From assembly GCF_007748175.1 (NCBI RefSeq), contig NZ_CP037422.1:186001-250000 (forward strand): a stretch of 64,000 nucleotides of DNA. The letters are read 5' to 3'. Shown here in pieces: positions 41,750 through 49,669 of this stretch. The stretch comes from Gimesia aquarii (GTDB taxonomy: Bacteria; Planctomycetota; Planctomycetia; Planctomycetales; Planctomycetaceae). The translations under genes were made by a program, and so were the position numbers. Every line of letters begins with the position of its first letter. Positions within the stretch are counted from its first letter, which is position 1. A model generated the notes under the pieces. It did not search any database, was not told the DNA's origin, and saw nothing but the letters and a program-made list of their open reading frames with translations.

Positions 41750-42562
41750 ATGGCTTTTTTCTGTAAAAAATTTGTAATAGGTGCGGCAGTGTTGGCCACT
41801 CTGGGTACCTTCCTGTTTGGCCGTGACGTTGTGAGCTATGTGAAAACAGCTGGCACCTCCGTACGGGAAGCGGTCAAAGCGGAAGTTCCCGTTGATTTTG
41901 AAGTTGAGCGGGCACGAAAAATGGTAGAGGATCTGGTTCCCGATATCCGTCGTTGTATGCATGTGATTGCAGAGCAGCAGGTTGATGTGGAAACGCTGCA
42001 AGGTGAAATCCAAGAAGCGGAATTGGCGATGAAACAACAAAAGGAAGCGATGTTTACACTACGATCTGATTTGGAGTCAAATGAGACCGAATTTGTGTAT
42101 GCAAGTCGAACCTACTCCAAAGATGAGATCCGCAACGATCTGGCGCAGCGATTTGACCGTTTCAAAGTAGCTTCAGATACAGTCAAACGCAATGCGCAGA
42201 TTTTAAGAGCACGCGAAAAGGCCTTGGATGCCAACCGTGAAAAGCTGGAAAACATGCTTTCTGCCAAGATGGATATGGAAGTGCAAATCGAACAACTCGA
42301 GGCACGCTTAAAATCAGTACAAGCCGCTGAGACTGTGAGTAATCTAGAAATTGATAGTTCACAGTTAACACGAGCCAAGAGTTTGATTCGTGACTTGAAC
42401 AAACAGCTCGATGTCAAAGAAAAACTACTTGATGCAGAAGGAAAATTTTCTGGCTTGATTCCCGTTGATACTAAAACAAAGGAAAAGCGGGATGTGGTTA
42501 AGCAGATGGATGAGTACTTCAAATTGAACGTCGGCGATCGAGTTGCGATTCAGCTGAAATAG
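41750..42562 (+). CDS. Membrane-anchored coiled-coil protein, unknown
   Basis: 270 residues from ATG 41750, with gaggga ribosome site at 41735-41740; an ATG 63 bases upstream lacks one. One membrane segment at about 8-27, then nearly continuous heptad-like helix (about 45-240), rich in Glu, Lys, Leu, as expected for a rod-shaped periplasmic protein. The end is basic. No family recognised. It resembles envelope-tethered coiled-coil proteins of planctomycetes. Confidence 0.65.
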   Translation: MAFFCKKFVIGAAVLATLGTFLFGRDVVSYVKTAGTSVREAVKAEVPVDFEVERARKMVEDLVPDIRRCMHVIAEQQVDVETLQGEIQEAELAMKQQKEAMFTLRSDLESNETEFVYASRTYSKDEIRNDLAQRFDRFKVASDTVKRNAQILRAREKALDANREKLENMLSAKMDMEVQIEQLEARLKSVQAAETVSNLEIDSSQLTRAKSLIRDLNKQLDVKEKLLDAEGKFSGLIPVDTKTKEKRDVVKQMDEYFKLNVGDRVAIQLK

Positions 42563-42600
42563 TAGTTCAAGTATAAAAAGGATGCATTGGCGCGAGTGGT

Positions 42601-42637
42601 GGCAGGTAGTTTTTGTTCTCGAGCGAAACTGCCTGCC
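42601..42637 (+). terminator. Hairpin after the coiled-coil gene, weak T tract
   Basis: 12-base stem with one G-U pair: ggcaggtagttt (42601-42612) and aaactgcctgcc (42626-42637), 13-base loop. The following sequence has only a short T run (42648-42651), so it could be a terminator or an mRNA-end structure. Confidence 0.45.
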
Positions 42638-42819
42638 CCATGCCAATTTTGTCAGAAAAAACGAAAAAACAGTCTGTTAATCAGCGAAAAACGGTTTTCT
42701 GTTAGACCATTTCCTGAAATCATACGTTAAAATGAGCGGTCAGTGTCTGGTGGTTTGTTTTCTGATAAAGCAACCGGCAGAAAAGCGTAGCATATCATGT
42801 TTTCCCGGGGGGAATTACT

Positions 42820-43491
42820 TTGGGCTTCTTCACTTCCACATCAAAAGACGAACAGCAGAATCGACCGGAAAGTTCCGTTGCCGGTTCGAGCTATTTGTTG
42901 TGGATTGATGGAGCAGGGACCTTTCTAGTCTATTTACAAGAGACATTAAGAATTGGTGGTCCGGGGGACCCGGGCACTGTGACTGGCTTTGATTCGACCT
43001 GGGCTGATTTATCATTGCTGGCCAACTTGTCGCGACATCATGCTTCTCTGACCCGATCTGGCGAAAGCTATTATGTGGAAGCAAAAGCACCGGTATATTG
43101 TAATCGACGTCCAGTCAATGATCGCGTCTTGCTGTCAGATCCATCAGAACTTAGACTGAATGAAGAAGTGTTAATCACGTTCAGGCAACCAACAGTGCTT
43201 AGTGCTTCAGCCTGTCTCGAATTGACAAGTCAGCATCAACCACAGCAACGCCTGGATGGAATTGTATTAATGGCCGATACCTGTTTGCTTGGTTCTTCAT
43301 CCGAGAATCATGTGGTCTGTGATCGTTGGCCGGGTTCGGTGATCTTATATCGACAGGGGGATCAGATCCTGTGTCGTTCCAAACTGAAAATTCATGTGAA
43401 TCAGGCCTCAGCATCAGAGGGAGCCATCTTAACCCCAGGCTCCGTTGTGAGTGGTCCGGATCTTCGCTTTCGTTGGGAGGTAGTTGCTTAA
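42820..43491 (+). CDS. FHA-domain-like protein
   Basis: 223 residues from TTG 42820, behind a Gly-rich ribosome site. Residues about 23-120 have the FHA pattern: strand, I-G-G-P-G (near 45), N-L-S-R-H-H-A-S-L (Ser-Arg-His near 71-75) and N-R-R-P-V-N (about 95-100). FHA domains bind phosphothreonine peptides. A second, more degenerate FHA-like half may occupy about 130-223 (G-S-S-S-E-N-H, W-P-G-S-V, L-K-I-H-V-N). It opens a signalling cluster containing a Ser/Thr kinase, which fits a phosphopeptide reader. Confidence 0.75.
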   Translation: MGFFTSTSKDEQQNRPESSVAGSSYLLWIDGAGTFLVYLQETLRIGGPGDPGTVTGFDSTWADLSLLANLSRHHASLTRSGESYYVEAKAPVYCNRRPVNDRVLLSDPSELRLNEEVLITFRQPTVLSASACLELTSQHQPQQRLDGIVLMADTCLLGSSSENHVVCDRWPGSVILYRQGDQILCRSKLKIHVNQASASEGAILTPGSVVSGPDLRFRWEVVA

Positions 43492-43548
43492 ACAAGTTGG
43501 GGTTTTACTCGCGCTAGTCAGAAAATTATTATTATGGAAGTTGGAATC

Positions 43549-43773
43549 ATGTTCACGCTTGTTGCCTTGGTCGTTTGGTTGGTCTGTTTTGCGATCTCCT
43601 GTTTGGCATTTGTATTTTGGATTTGGATGCTCATTGATTGTCTCAAATATGAATCGTCAACCGGCAACGATAAAATTATCTGGGCACTCGTGATTGTACT
43701 ACTCAATGGGATTGGCGCTTTAGTCTATTACTTTGTACGTCGTCCCGAGCGAATTAAACAATTTGGACAGTAG
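43549..43773 (+). CDS. PLDc_N-like small membrane protein
   Basis: 74 residues from ATG 43549 with ggaag site at 43536-43540; an ATG at 43534 has none. Two membrane segments (about 2-28 and 42-62) with the W-x-W-M-L-I-D-C-L, N-D-K-I-I-W, L-N-G-I-G-A-L-V-Y-Y-F pattern of the phospholipase-D N-terminal domain family. Such stand-alone proteins are common and of unknown function. It lies between the FHA protein and the kinase. Confidence 0.75.
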   Translation: MFTLVALVVWLVCFAISCLAFVFWIWMLIDCLKYESSTGNDKIIWALVIVLLNGIGALVYYFVRRPERIKQFGQ

Positions 43774-43931
43774 ATTCGAAGAAATAAAAAGATCCGGAAT
43801 GATGTTTCGAACGTTAAGATAGAGTAGAGAGCAGCAAATTGTTGCATGTATGAAATTGAATGCGTTGGTGAACATCGCCTTAAAACACTGACCTTATGTT
43901 AAATACGTTGTTCAGCGGATGGAATAAACGA

Positions 43932-46001
43932 ATGAAATTCACCTTTGCACCTGAATCGAAACCTTTAGAAGGATTTACGATCAAACGCGCCATCGATCGG
44001 GGCGGATTTGGTGAGGTGTATTATGCACTGAGTGATTCCGGAAAAGAGGTTGCCCTAAAACTCCTCCAGCAAAATATGGATATCGAGCTACGGGGAGTTA
44101 CTCAATGTATGAACTTGAAGCATCCCAATCTGGTTACGATCTTTGATGTCAAAACCGACCAGGATGGCGACCATTGGGTGGTGATGGAGTATGTTTCTGG
44201 TCAGGGACTCGATAAAGCCTTGCATCAGTATCCGAATGGAATGCCGATGGAGCAGGTTCGCTATTGGCTATCGGGTATTTCTGAAGGGTTGGCTTACTTA
44301 CATGGTCGGGGATTGGTTCATCGTGATTTAAAGCCTTCGAATGTGTTTCGTGATGGTGAAATCATCAAAGTGGGTGATGTCGGACTATCCAAGTTCATCA
44401 CTCATAGTCGTCGCAGCGCAAATACACAGAGTGTGGGTACCGTCTACTATATGGCGCCGGAAGTGGCAAAAGGCCGTTATGGTAAAGAAGTAGATGTCTA
44501 CGCTGCCGGTGTCCTGGTTTATGAAATGATTACAGGCGTAGTTCCCTTCGACGGGGAATCGACGGCTGAAATTTTGATGAAACATCTTTCCGAAAAACCG
44601 GACCTGAGTCGTTTACCTGTTCATTTACGTGCCGTTTTAGGGCGTGCATTGGAAAAGGATCCTCAGAAGCGAATTTCTGATATCAGAGAGTTTAAGCAGC
44701 AGTTTGAACGTGCATTGTTTCAGCGGGATACACACACGGAGATCCCCGAAGATTCCTTTGAAGAGACACATTTTTCAAATCGACAAACTGGTCAAAATGT
44801 TGACTCAGACCTAGCACAAACAGCCTATATTCAAAAAAGCCCTGAAGGTTCTGCTTCTTCGACAGGTTTGAGTGGTGTTACCACCTTCGTGTTTATATTC
44901 ATTGGATTATTCCTTATTCTGTGTACGATTGGAAGACCTGGTTTCCTGGAATTACTGATTGTCGGTTTTCTGAGTGCGATCCTCGCAGGTATTTTTTCTG
45001 TGTTCAGCAGGTCCGGGCGCGCTTTGTTAGCTAAAGGAGCGACTGCCGTTGTGAACGGACCTCCTCCCATCTCATTCATTTCCAAGTGCAAAAAAGCGAT
45101 TGTAAAAGGTCCACCTCCCCTGAGCGACCTTCTGGATAAAGGGCAACATTCCAAAGGGCAATCCACAACGGAAGAATATCGTCAGCAGAAACTGGAAGAG
45201 GCTCGTATTTTTCGAGAAAAGCAACAGAAAGAAGTTGAAGCGCATCAGAGATATGTCCGAGAGCAGCATCGACGCAAACAATGTTATCCGCGACGTTTGA
45301 CTCCCAAATCACGTCGGTCTATTTCTTTGCGAAGTCGGTTATACGATTTGTCAATCTCCATGATCAAAGCTGTTGTTTGTACGTTAGTCATTGTGGCTGG
45401 GATATTATTTTTTACCGATGGAGCGATTTCAAAAGGTTTTTGGACAGGTTCCGACCTCACTCCCTTTGCGCTACTGACGTTTGGTTCTTTGATCGCTACC
45501 TGGAGTGTCTTATTGGTGGCCAAGATGACCGAGGGTAAATCATTCGATAACAGCACACGTCGCTTAATGTGGTTAGGAGTTGGTGCAGTGGTGGGTGCGA
45601 TGATTTACCTGCTTCAAGTTGATATCTTAATGACAACGAAAAATGCCTCATTAGTATTGCATAGTGATCAGAATCCGATCTTTAATACTGTTGGCCCTTA
45701 CTCGTTAGTCTTATTAGATCGACAGCCAAGCCTGATCGGCTATGTTGTCTTTTTCAGTATGTTGTTCTGCTTCCGTCGTTGGTGGTGGCACGCTGATTCA
45801 TTTCGTCCCAAGAAGTTCCGAGTTTCATCGGTCTTGTTGACAGTCTTTGCCGCTTATGTCATCACAGCAATCTGGGCATTTCCAATGACGGCTGCTCTCT
45901 GCTGGGCTGCGATTATTTCGAGTGTAGTTCAGTTGTCGGCCACTTGGATACCAGATGAAGAACGCGTGGCAGCGCTGAAAGGAGAGAGCAATGGCTGTTA
46001 G
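43932..46001 (+). CDS. Membrane Ser/Thr protein kinase
   Basis: 689 residues from ATG 43932; an ATG at 43896 would add 12. The kinase domain (about 14-275) has G-G-F-G-E-V-Y at 24-30, K43 in V-A-L-K, H130-R-D-L-K-P-S-N137 and A-P-E at 175-177. The DFG motif is D149-V-G. The C-terminal half has about six membrane segments after a long linker (from about 305), with a Gln/Glu/Arg-rich coiled coil near 420-460. It is an unusual kinase with the catalytic domain before the membrane part. The next gene overlaps its end by 11 bases. Confidence 0.9.
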   Translation: MKFTFAPESKPLEGFTIKRAIDRGGFGEVYYALSDSGKEVALKLLQQNMDIELRGVTQCMNLKHPNLVTIFDVKTDQDGDHWVVMEYVSGQGLDKALHQYPNGMPMEQVRYWLSGISEGLAYLHGRGLVHRDLKPSNVFRDGEIIKVGDVGLSKFITHSRRSANTQSVGTVYYMAPEVAKGRYGKEVDVYAAGVLVYEMITGVVPFDGESTAEILMKHLSEKPDLSRLPVHLRAVLGRALEKDPQKRISDIREFKQQFERALFQRDTHTEIPEDSFEETHFSNRQTGQNVDSDLAQTAYIQKSPEGSASSTGLSGVTTFVFIFIGLFLILCTIGRPGFLELLIVGFLSAILAGIFSVFSRSGRALLAKGATAVVNGPPPISFISKCKKAIVKGPPPLSDLLDKGQHSKGQSTTEEYRQQKLEEARIFREKQQKEVEAHQRYVREQHRRKQCYPRRLTPKSRRSISLRSRLYDLSISMIKAVVCTLVIVAGILFFTDGAISKGFWTGSDLTPFALLTFGSLIATWSVLLVAKMTEGKSFDNSTRRLMWLGVGAVVGAMIYLLQVDILMTTKNASLVLHSDQNPIFNTVGPYSLVLLDRQPSLIGYVVFFSMLFCFRRWWWHADSFRPKKFRVSSVLLTVFAAYVITAIWAFPMTAALCWAAIISSVVQLSATWIPDEERVAALKGESNGC

Positions 46002-46896
46002 TTTTGGTTTGATATTCATTTTTATGATACTGATCGTTTTGCCATTGGTCATTCTGGCAGGAAGCATCGTGATTCGCAGCCTATTAAAAGGTAATTATGT
46101 TCCTGTGCTAGTAACCTTCGCGATGGCGGGAGTTGCATTCCTGTTTTTGACCATTTTTTATTTGCGAGCATCACATGTGACAGTATCTCAAGAAGCTGTG
46201 AGAGAAGAAATGAATACAATGCAGTCTGTCTCAGCTCGAAGGATAAATACAGAGCAGTTAAAACCGAATGCTGTCAAAGCTTCTGCACCGGTATTCATTC
46301 CTGTTTCAGATGAACCATTGATTGCCAATAAACCTGCGCTGCCTAATTTGAATATTCCAACAAAAGGGAACACGCCTGAGAGAATACCCGAGCAGTTACC
46401 AGAATGGGTTCTTAGCGGGTTAGAAGAAGGTCTGAAGAATCGATACCCGGTATCAGGTAAAATGGTATTTCGCTCTGGGCTCTTTGCGACACGTGATGGG
46501 GCGCTGGAGCATGCACTGGCCAAAGCAACTCAAAAACTACAATCTAATTTAAATTCCAGCAGTCCGCAGTACCGTCTTTCCGGCTGGAGACTCACCCCGG
46601 AATTGGCACGCCAAACAGCATATCGCAGAGTCTATTATCAGACTGTTGAACACGATTTTGGTAATATTCTCAAATCAGGAGAGCCATTCAAGCAGGAGAT
46701 GTATCGCGCTTATCTGGAAGTAGAAGATACGACTCCGGTTCGTGAGAAGATTCTTCAAAAATGGAGAAAGGATACCGGTAATCAACGGGTTGCCTGGTTG
46801 GGAGGGGGCTTTGGTCTGATTACATTACTTTGTATGGGGGTTGCCATTTATTTGCGAGCCACGCATGCCCCGGCTACAATTAAGACAAATCCCTAA
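45991..46896 (+). CDS. Membrane protein, unknown
   Basis: 301 residues. Two membrane segments at the N-terminus (about 4-30 and 38-58), a large soluble domain in the middle (about 65-265) and one segment near the C-terminus (about 268-288). The soluble domain has strand-helix alternation with R-S-G-L-F-A-T-R-D-G-A-L-E-H-A-L. It overlaps the kinase end by 11 bases, so the two are coupled and perhaps partners. No family recognised. Confidence 0.6.
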   Translation: MAVSFGLIFIFMILIVLPLVILAGSIVIRSLLKGNYVPVLVTFAMAGVAFLFLTIFYLRASHVTVSQEAVREEMNTMQSVSARRINTEQLKPNAVKASAPVFIPVSDEPLIANKPALPNLNIPTKGNTPERIPEQLPEWVLSGLEEGLKNRYPVSGKMVFRSGLFATRDGALEHALAKATQKLQSNLNSSSPQYRLSGWRLTPELARQTAYRRVYYQTVEHDFGNILKSGEPFKQEMYRAYLEVEDTTPVREKILQKWRKDTGNQRVAWLGGGFGLITLLCMGVAIYLRATHAPATIKTNP

Positions 46897-46927
46897 TTTC
46901 CTTTCTTTAAGCAGCTGACGCTCGATC

Positions 46928-47575
46928 ATGCCCATTGACGAAGCCGACCAACTTCTCGTGTCTCAAATTAAGGCAGGTGATCCCGATGCCTGGGCTGAGT
47001 TAATTGCGCGGTTTGAGGGTCGCTTGCTGGCATTTGTGAATAGCCGATTACGAAATGCGGCGACCAGCGAGGATGTTGTTCAAGAAACATTTATGGGATT
47101 CCTGATCAGTATTCCCAATTATGATCCTGCAACCCCTTTGGAGTCATTTCTATTCGCAATAGCGTCTCATAAATTAACAGACCTACTGCGGAAGCAGGGC
47201 AGACGCCCAACGATTCCACTTTTCCCCGATGAAGGTGGTGAGCGAGAAACTCATCGCGAACCAGCCGGACATGCACGTGTGGCCTCCAGCCTGGCGCGGA
47301 GCAAAGAGAGAAAATCAAAAGAAGAGCAAATCATCAGTGAGAGCTTGCAGGCATTGATCTTATCCTGGATCAAAAATGGAGAATTCGAACGGCTACAGTG
47401 CATCGAGCAGTTATTTGTTTCGGGTAAGGCGAATAAAGAAGTTGCGTTACAGTTACAAATTTCAGAACAAGCCGTTGCCAACCATAAGCATTTTGTGGTG
47501 GGCAAATTAAAGGACGCTATCAAAACAGCTCAGATTCACAATGCTGATTTAGTCGGGTTGGGGTTGTCCGAGTAG
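46928..47575 (+). CDS. ECF-type RNA polymerase sigma factor
   Basis: 215 residues. Region 2 is visible at about 14-88 (A-W-A-E-L-I-A-R-F-E-G-R-L, D-V-V-Q-E-T-F, A-I-A-S-H-K-L-T-D-L-L-R-K-Q-G-R). Region 4 is at about 140-200 (L-F-V-S-G-K-A-N-K-E-V-A, I-S-E-Q-A-V-A-N-H-K-H-F). The linker is longer than usual and contains a charged stretch. It lies 31 bases after the membrane protein, in a block with the kinase, which suggests phosphorylation-linked or membrane-linked control, as known for some planctomycete ECF groups. No anti-sigma factor was found nearby. Confidence 0.85.
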   Translation: MPIDEADQLLVSQIKAGDPDAWAELIARFEGRLLAFVNSRLRNAATSEDVVQETFMGFLISIPNYDPATPLESFLFAIASHKLTDLLRKQGRRPTIPLFPDEGGERETHREPAGHARVASSLARSKERKSKEEQIISESLQALILSWIKNGEFERLQCIEQLFVSGKANKEVALQLQISEQAVANHKHFVVGKLKDAIKTAQIHNADLVGLGLSE

Positions 47576-47612
47576 TCAGTCAACTTTGATCATCTTCTCA
47601 GAAGAAGCGCAG

Positions 47613-47646
47613 CAAAAAACCTCGCAATCAAACCGATGTGCGAGGT
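47613..47646 (-). terminator. Bidirectional terminator
   Basis: 8-base stem acctcgca (47619-47626) with tgcgaggt (47639-47646), 12-base loop. On the minus strand it is followed by TTTTTT (47613-47618) and ends the bL37-like gene transcript. On the + strand it follows the sigma-factor gene by 43 bases, with a weaker T tract. Confidence 0.7.
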
Positions 47647-47698
47647 GATTTTAATGATTCCAAATTTCAGCAAACAGAACCAAGCTGCTTCATCAAGG

Positions 47699-47797
47699 TT
47701 AGAACTTGATGTGCTTGCGTTTTTGCTTACGTGCTTTCGCACTCGCAGGTCGACGACCGTGATTTGCTTTTTTCAATTTTCGTTGTGTTTTGGCCAT
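47699..47797 (-). CDS. 32-residue basic protein, bL37-like ribosomal protein
   Basis: ATG at 47795-47797, TAA at 47699-47701; too short for usual gene callers. The product is extremely basic (12 Lys/Arg in the first half and about 16 overall). The segment K-A-N-H-G-R-R-P resembles the A-N-H-G-K-R-P core of the actinobacterial ribosomal protein bL37 as I remember it. The rest (A-R-K-Q-K-R-K-H-I-K-F) fits an rRNA-binding tail. A strong agagga ribosome site is 7 bases before the ATG. Its own terminator follows. Whether it is a true bL37 or an independent rRNA-binding peptide needs a profile search. Confidence 0.65.
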   Translation of the reverse strand: MAKTQRKLKKANHGRRPASAKARKQKRKHIKF

Positions 47798-48104
47798 GAC
47801 GATATCCTCTAATGGTCTTCAATTCTTGCAATCAAGACCACACGTTGACTGATGAGGTCTGCAAATTGTTATCGGTACAGGGTCAAGTATTCTAGTCGAA
47901 CGTCATCCTGAAAAAAAGCCAATCAGCTAAAAATCGCTGTTTCGAGTGGAATTCTCTGAAATCAGATTGGATTTTGGGCCAAAAGTTTGTTTGTCAGACC
48001 CTCAGTATGTGGACTGTTGTTCTTGCTCTGGTTAGCATGATGAGGAAACTATGAATACTGGACAAATTTAAACACGAACCTGAATTGTGCTAAAGAAATT
48101 CCTC
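47798..48104. other. Intergenic region between the bL37-like gene and comM
   Basis: 307 bases. Contains the hairpin at 47813-47840; no other recognisable structure or promoter was found. An alternative start for comM lies at 48087. Confidence 0.35.
47813..47840 (-). promoter_or_regulatory. Leader hairpin before the bL37-like gene
   Basis: 7-base perfect stem (tggtctt 47813-47819 with aagacca 47834-47840), 14-base loop, immediately upstream of the agagga ribosome site on the minus strand. Possible mRNA leader structure that could control ribosomal-protein translation; no other evidence. Confidence 0.4.
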
Positions 48105-49640
48105 ATGCTAGCCAAACTATTTACTTATTCGTTATTGGGAATTGATGCCAAACCGGTTGAAGTTGAGGTAGATATCTCTCCCGGGGCAATGCCGAAAACC
48201 ATTCTGGTGGGATTAGCAGAAGCAGCCGTTAAGGAGAGTACTCATCGCATCGAACGGGCGCTGGTCAACAGTGGTTATAACCGTCCCATTGATCGGATTG
48301 TTATCAATCTTTCACCAGCTGACCTCCCCAAGGATGCGGCTTCGTTTGATCTGCCGATTGCTTTAGGTCTGTTGATTGCGAGTGGGCAATTGGCCTCAGA
48401 TCGGTTTCAGGATTTTGCTGTGGTAGGAGAGCTGGCGCTGGATGGTACAATTCGTCCGGTGCGTGGCGCGTTATCGATGGCACTAGCGGCACGTGAGCAG
48501 GGGAAGCAGGGGTTGTTAGTTCCAGTTCAGAATGCAGAGGAGGCTGCTGTCGTAGAAGGTCTGGATGTGTTCGCCGTGGGTACTTTGGCAGAAGCCGTTG
48601 GTTTTTATACGGGAAATTTGCCCATCGAAGCAGTTGAGTTTTGCTGGGAAGATGCTCTGGAAGAACATGCGCACTACGATATTGATTACAGTGATGTCAA
48701 GGGGCAGGAATATTCAAAGCGTGCGATCACTGTGGCAGCGGCCGGTATGCATCATTTACTCATGATTGGTTCTCCCGGTACAGGCAAGACACTCCTGGCC
48801 TCACGGCTCAGTACCATTCTCCCTCGGCTTTCGCAGGAAGAAAGCTTGGAGACGACACGCATTTATAGTGCGATGGGGCGTTTACAGAGCAATCAATCAC
48901 TAGTCATGTTACGGCAGTTTCGCATGCCCCACCATACGATTAGTGAAGCAGGTTTGGTGGGAGGAGGGTCGACACCGGCGCCTGGTGAGATCAGTTTGGC
49001 GCATAACGGGCTCTTATTTCTCGATGAACTTCCTGAGTTTAATCGACGTACCTTAGAGGTATTGAGACAACCATTAGAAGGAGGCAATGTTACGATCTCC
49101 CGTGCGATGGGTAGTGTTACTTTTCCTGCGAATGTGATGTTGATCGCCGCCATGAATCCCTGCCCCTGTGGCTATCTTTCTGACCCGCGTCGGAAATGTT
49201 CCTGCAATCCGGCCCAGATCGAACGTTATCTTTCTAAAATCAGTGGCCCGTTACTGGATCGAATAGACATTCATATTGAAGTGCCTCCTGTTCCTTTTCG
49301 CGAACTTTCAAATCAATCATCGGGAACAAACAGTGCCACTATGCGCGAACTGGTATTGGAAGCGCGGGAGATTCAGGCCCGCCGATTTAAACATGAATCG
49401 AATTCCCACAACGGTCGCATGACGCCGCGGCAATTGCGAAAATATAGTCAATTGGCTGCAGACGCAGAAGCATTATTGAAATCAGCGATGGAAGAAATGG
49501 GCCTCTCAGCGCGGGCGCACGATAAAATTTTACGCATCAGCCGCACGATTGCCGACCTTGAACCTTGCGATCAAATCACGGCGGCTCATGTGAGTGAAGC
49601 CATCAATTATCGTACCCTGGATCGGCAATTTTGGTCATAA
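48105..49640 (+). CDS. comM: ComM/YifB family Mg-chelatase-like ATPase
   Basis: 511 residues from ATG 48105 (a GTG at 48087 adds six). The N-terminal domain has the L-L-G-I-D-A-K-P-V-E-V-E-V-D family signature. The AAA+ core has Walker A G-S-P-G-T-G-K-T near 226-233, Walker B L-L-F-L-D-E-L-P-E, and the family motifs G-G-G-S-T-P-A-P-G-E-I-S-L-A-H-N-G and N-P-C-P-C-G-Y. The Cys cluster C-P-C-G (about 352-355) followed by C-S-C is usual. ComM is a hexameric helicase that promotes branch migration in natural transformation. Confidence 0.93.
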   Translation: MLAKLFTYSLLGIDAKPVEVEVDISPGAMPKTILVGLAEAAVKESTHRIERALVNSGYNRPIDRIVINLSPADLPKDAASFDLPIALGLLIASGQLASDRFQDFAVVGELALDGTIRPVRGALSMALAAREQGKQGLLVPVQNAEEAAVVEGLDVFAVGTLAEAVGFYTGNLPIEAVEFCWEDALEEHAHYDIDYSDVKGQEYSKRAITVAAAGMHHLLMIGSPGTGKTLLASRLSTILPRLSQEESLETTRIYSAMGRLQSNQSLVMLRQFRMPHHTISEAGLVGGGSTPAPGEISLAHNGLLFLDELPEFNRRTLEVLRQPLEGGNVTISRAMGSVTFPANVMLIAAMNPCPCGYLSDPRRKCSCNPAQIERYLSKISGPLLDRIDIHIEVPPVPFRELSNQSSGTNSATMRELVLEAREIQARRFKHESNSHNGRMTPRQLRKYSQLAADAEALLKSAMEEMGLSARAHDKILRISRTIADLEPCDQITAAHVSEAINYRTLDRQFWS

Positions 49641-49669
49641 GAGCGCAGCCCATTCTACTGGTACAAGGC

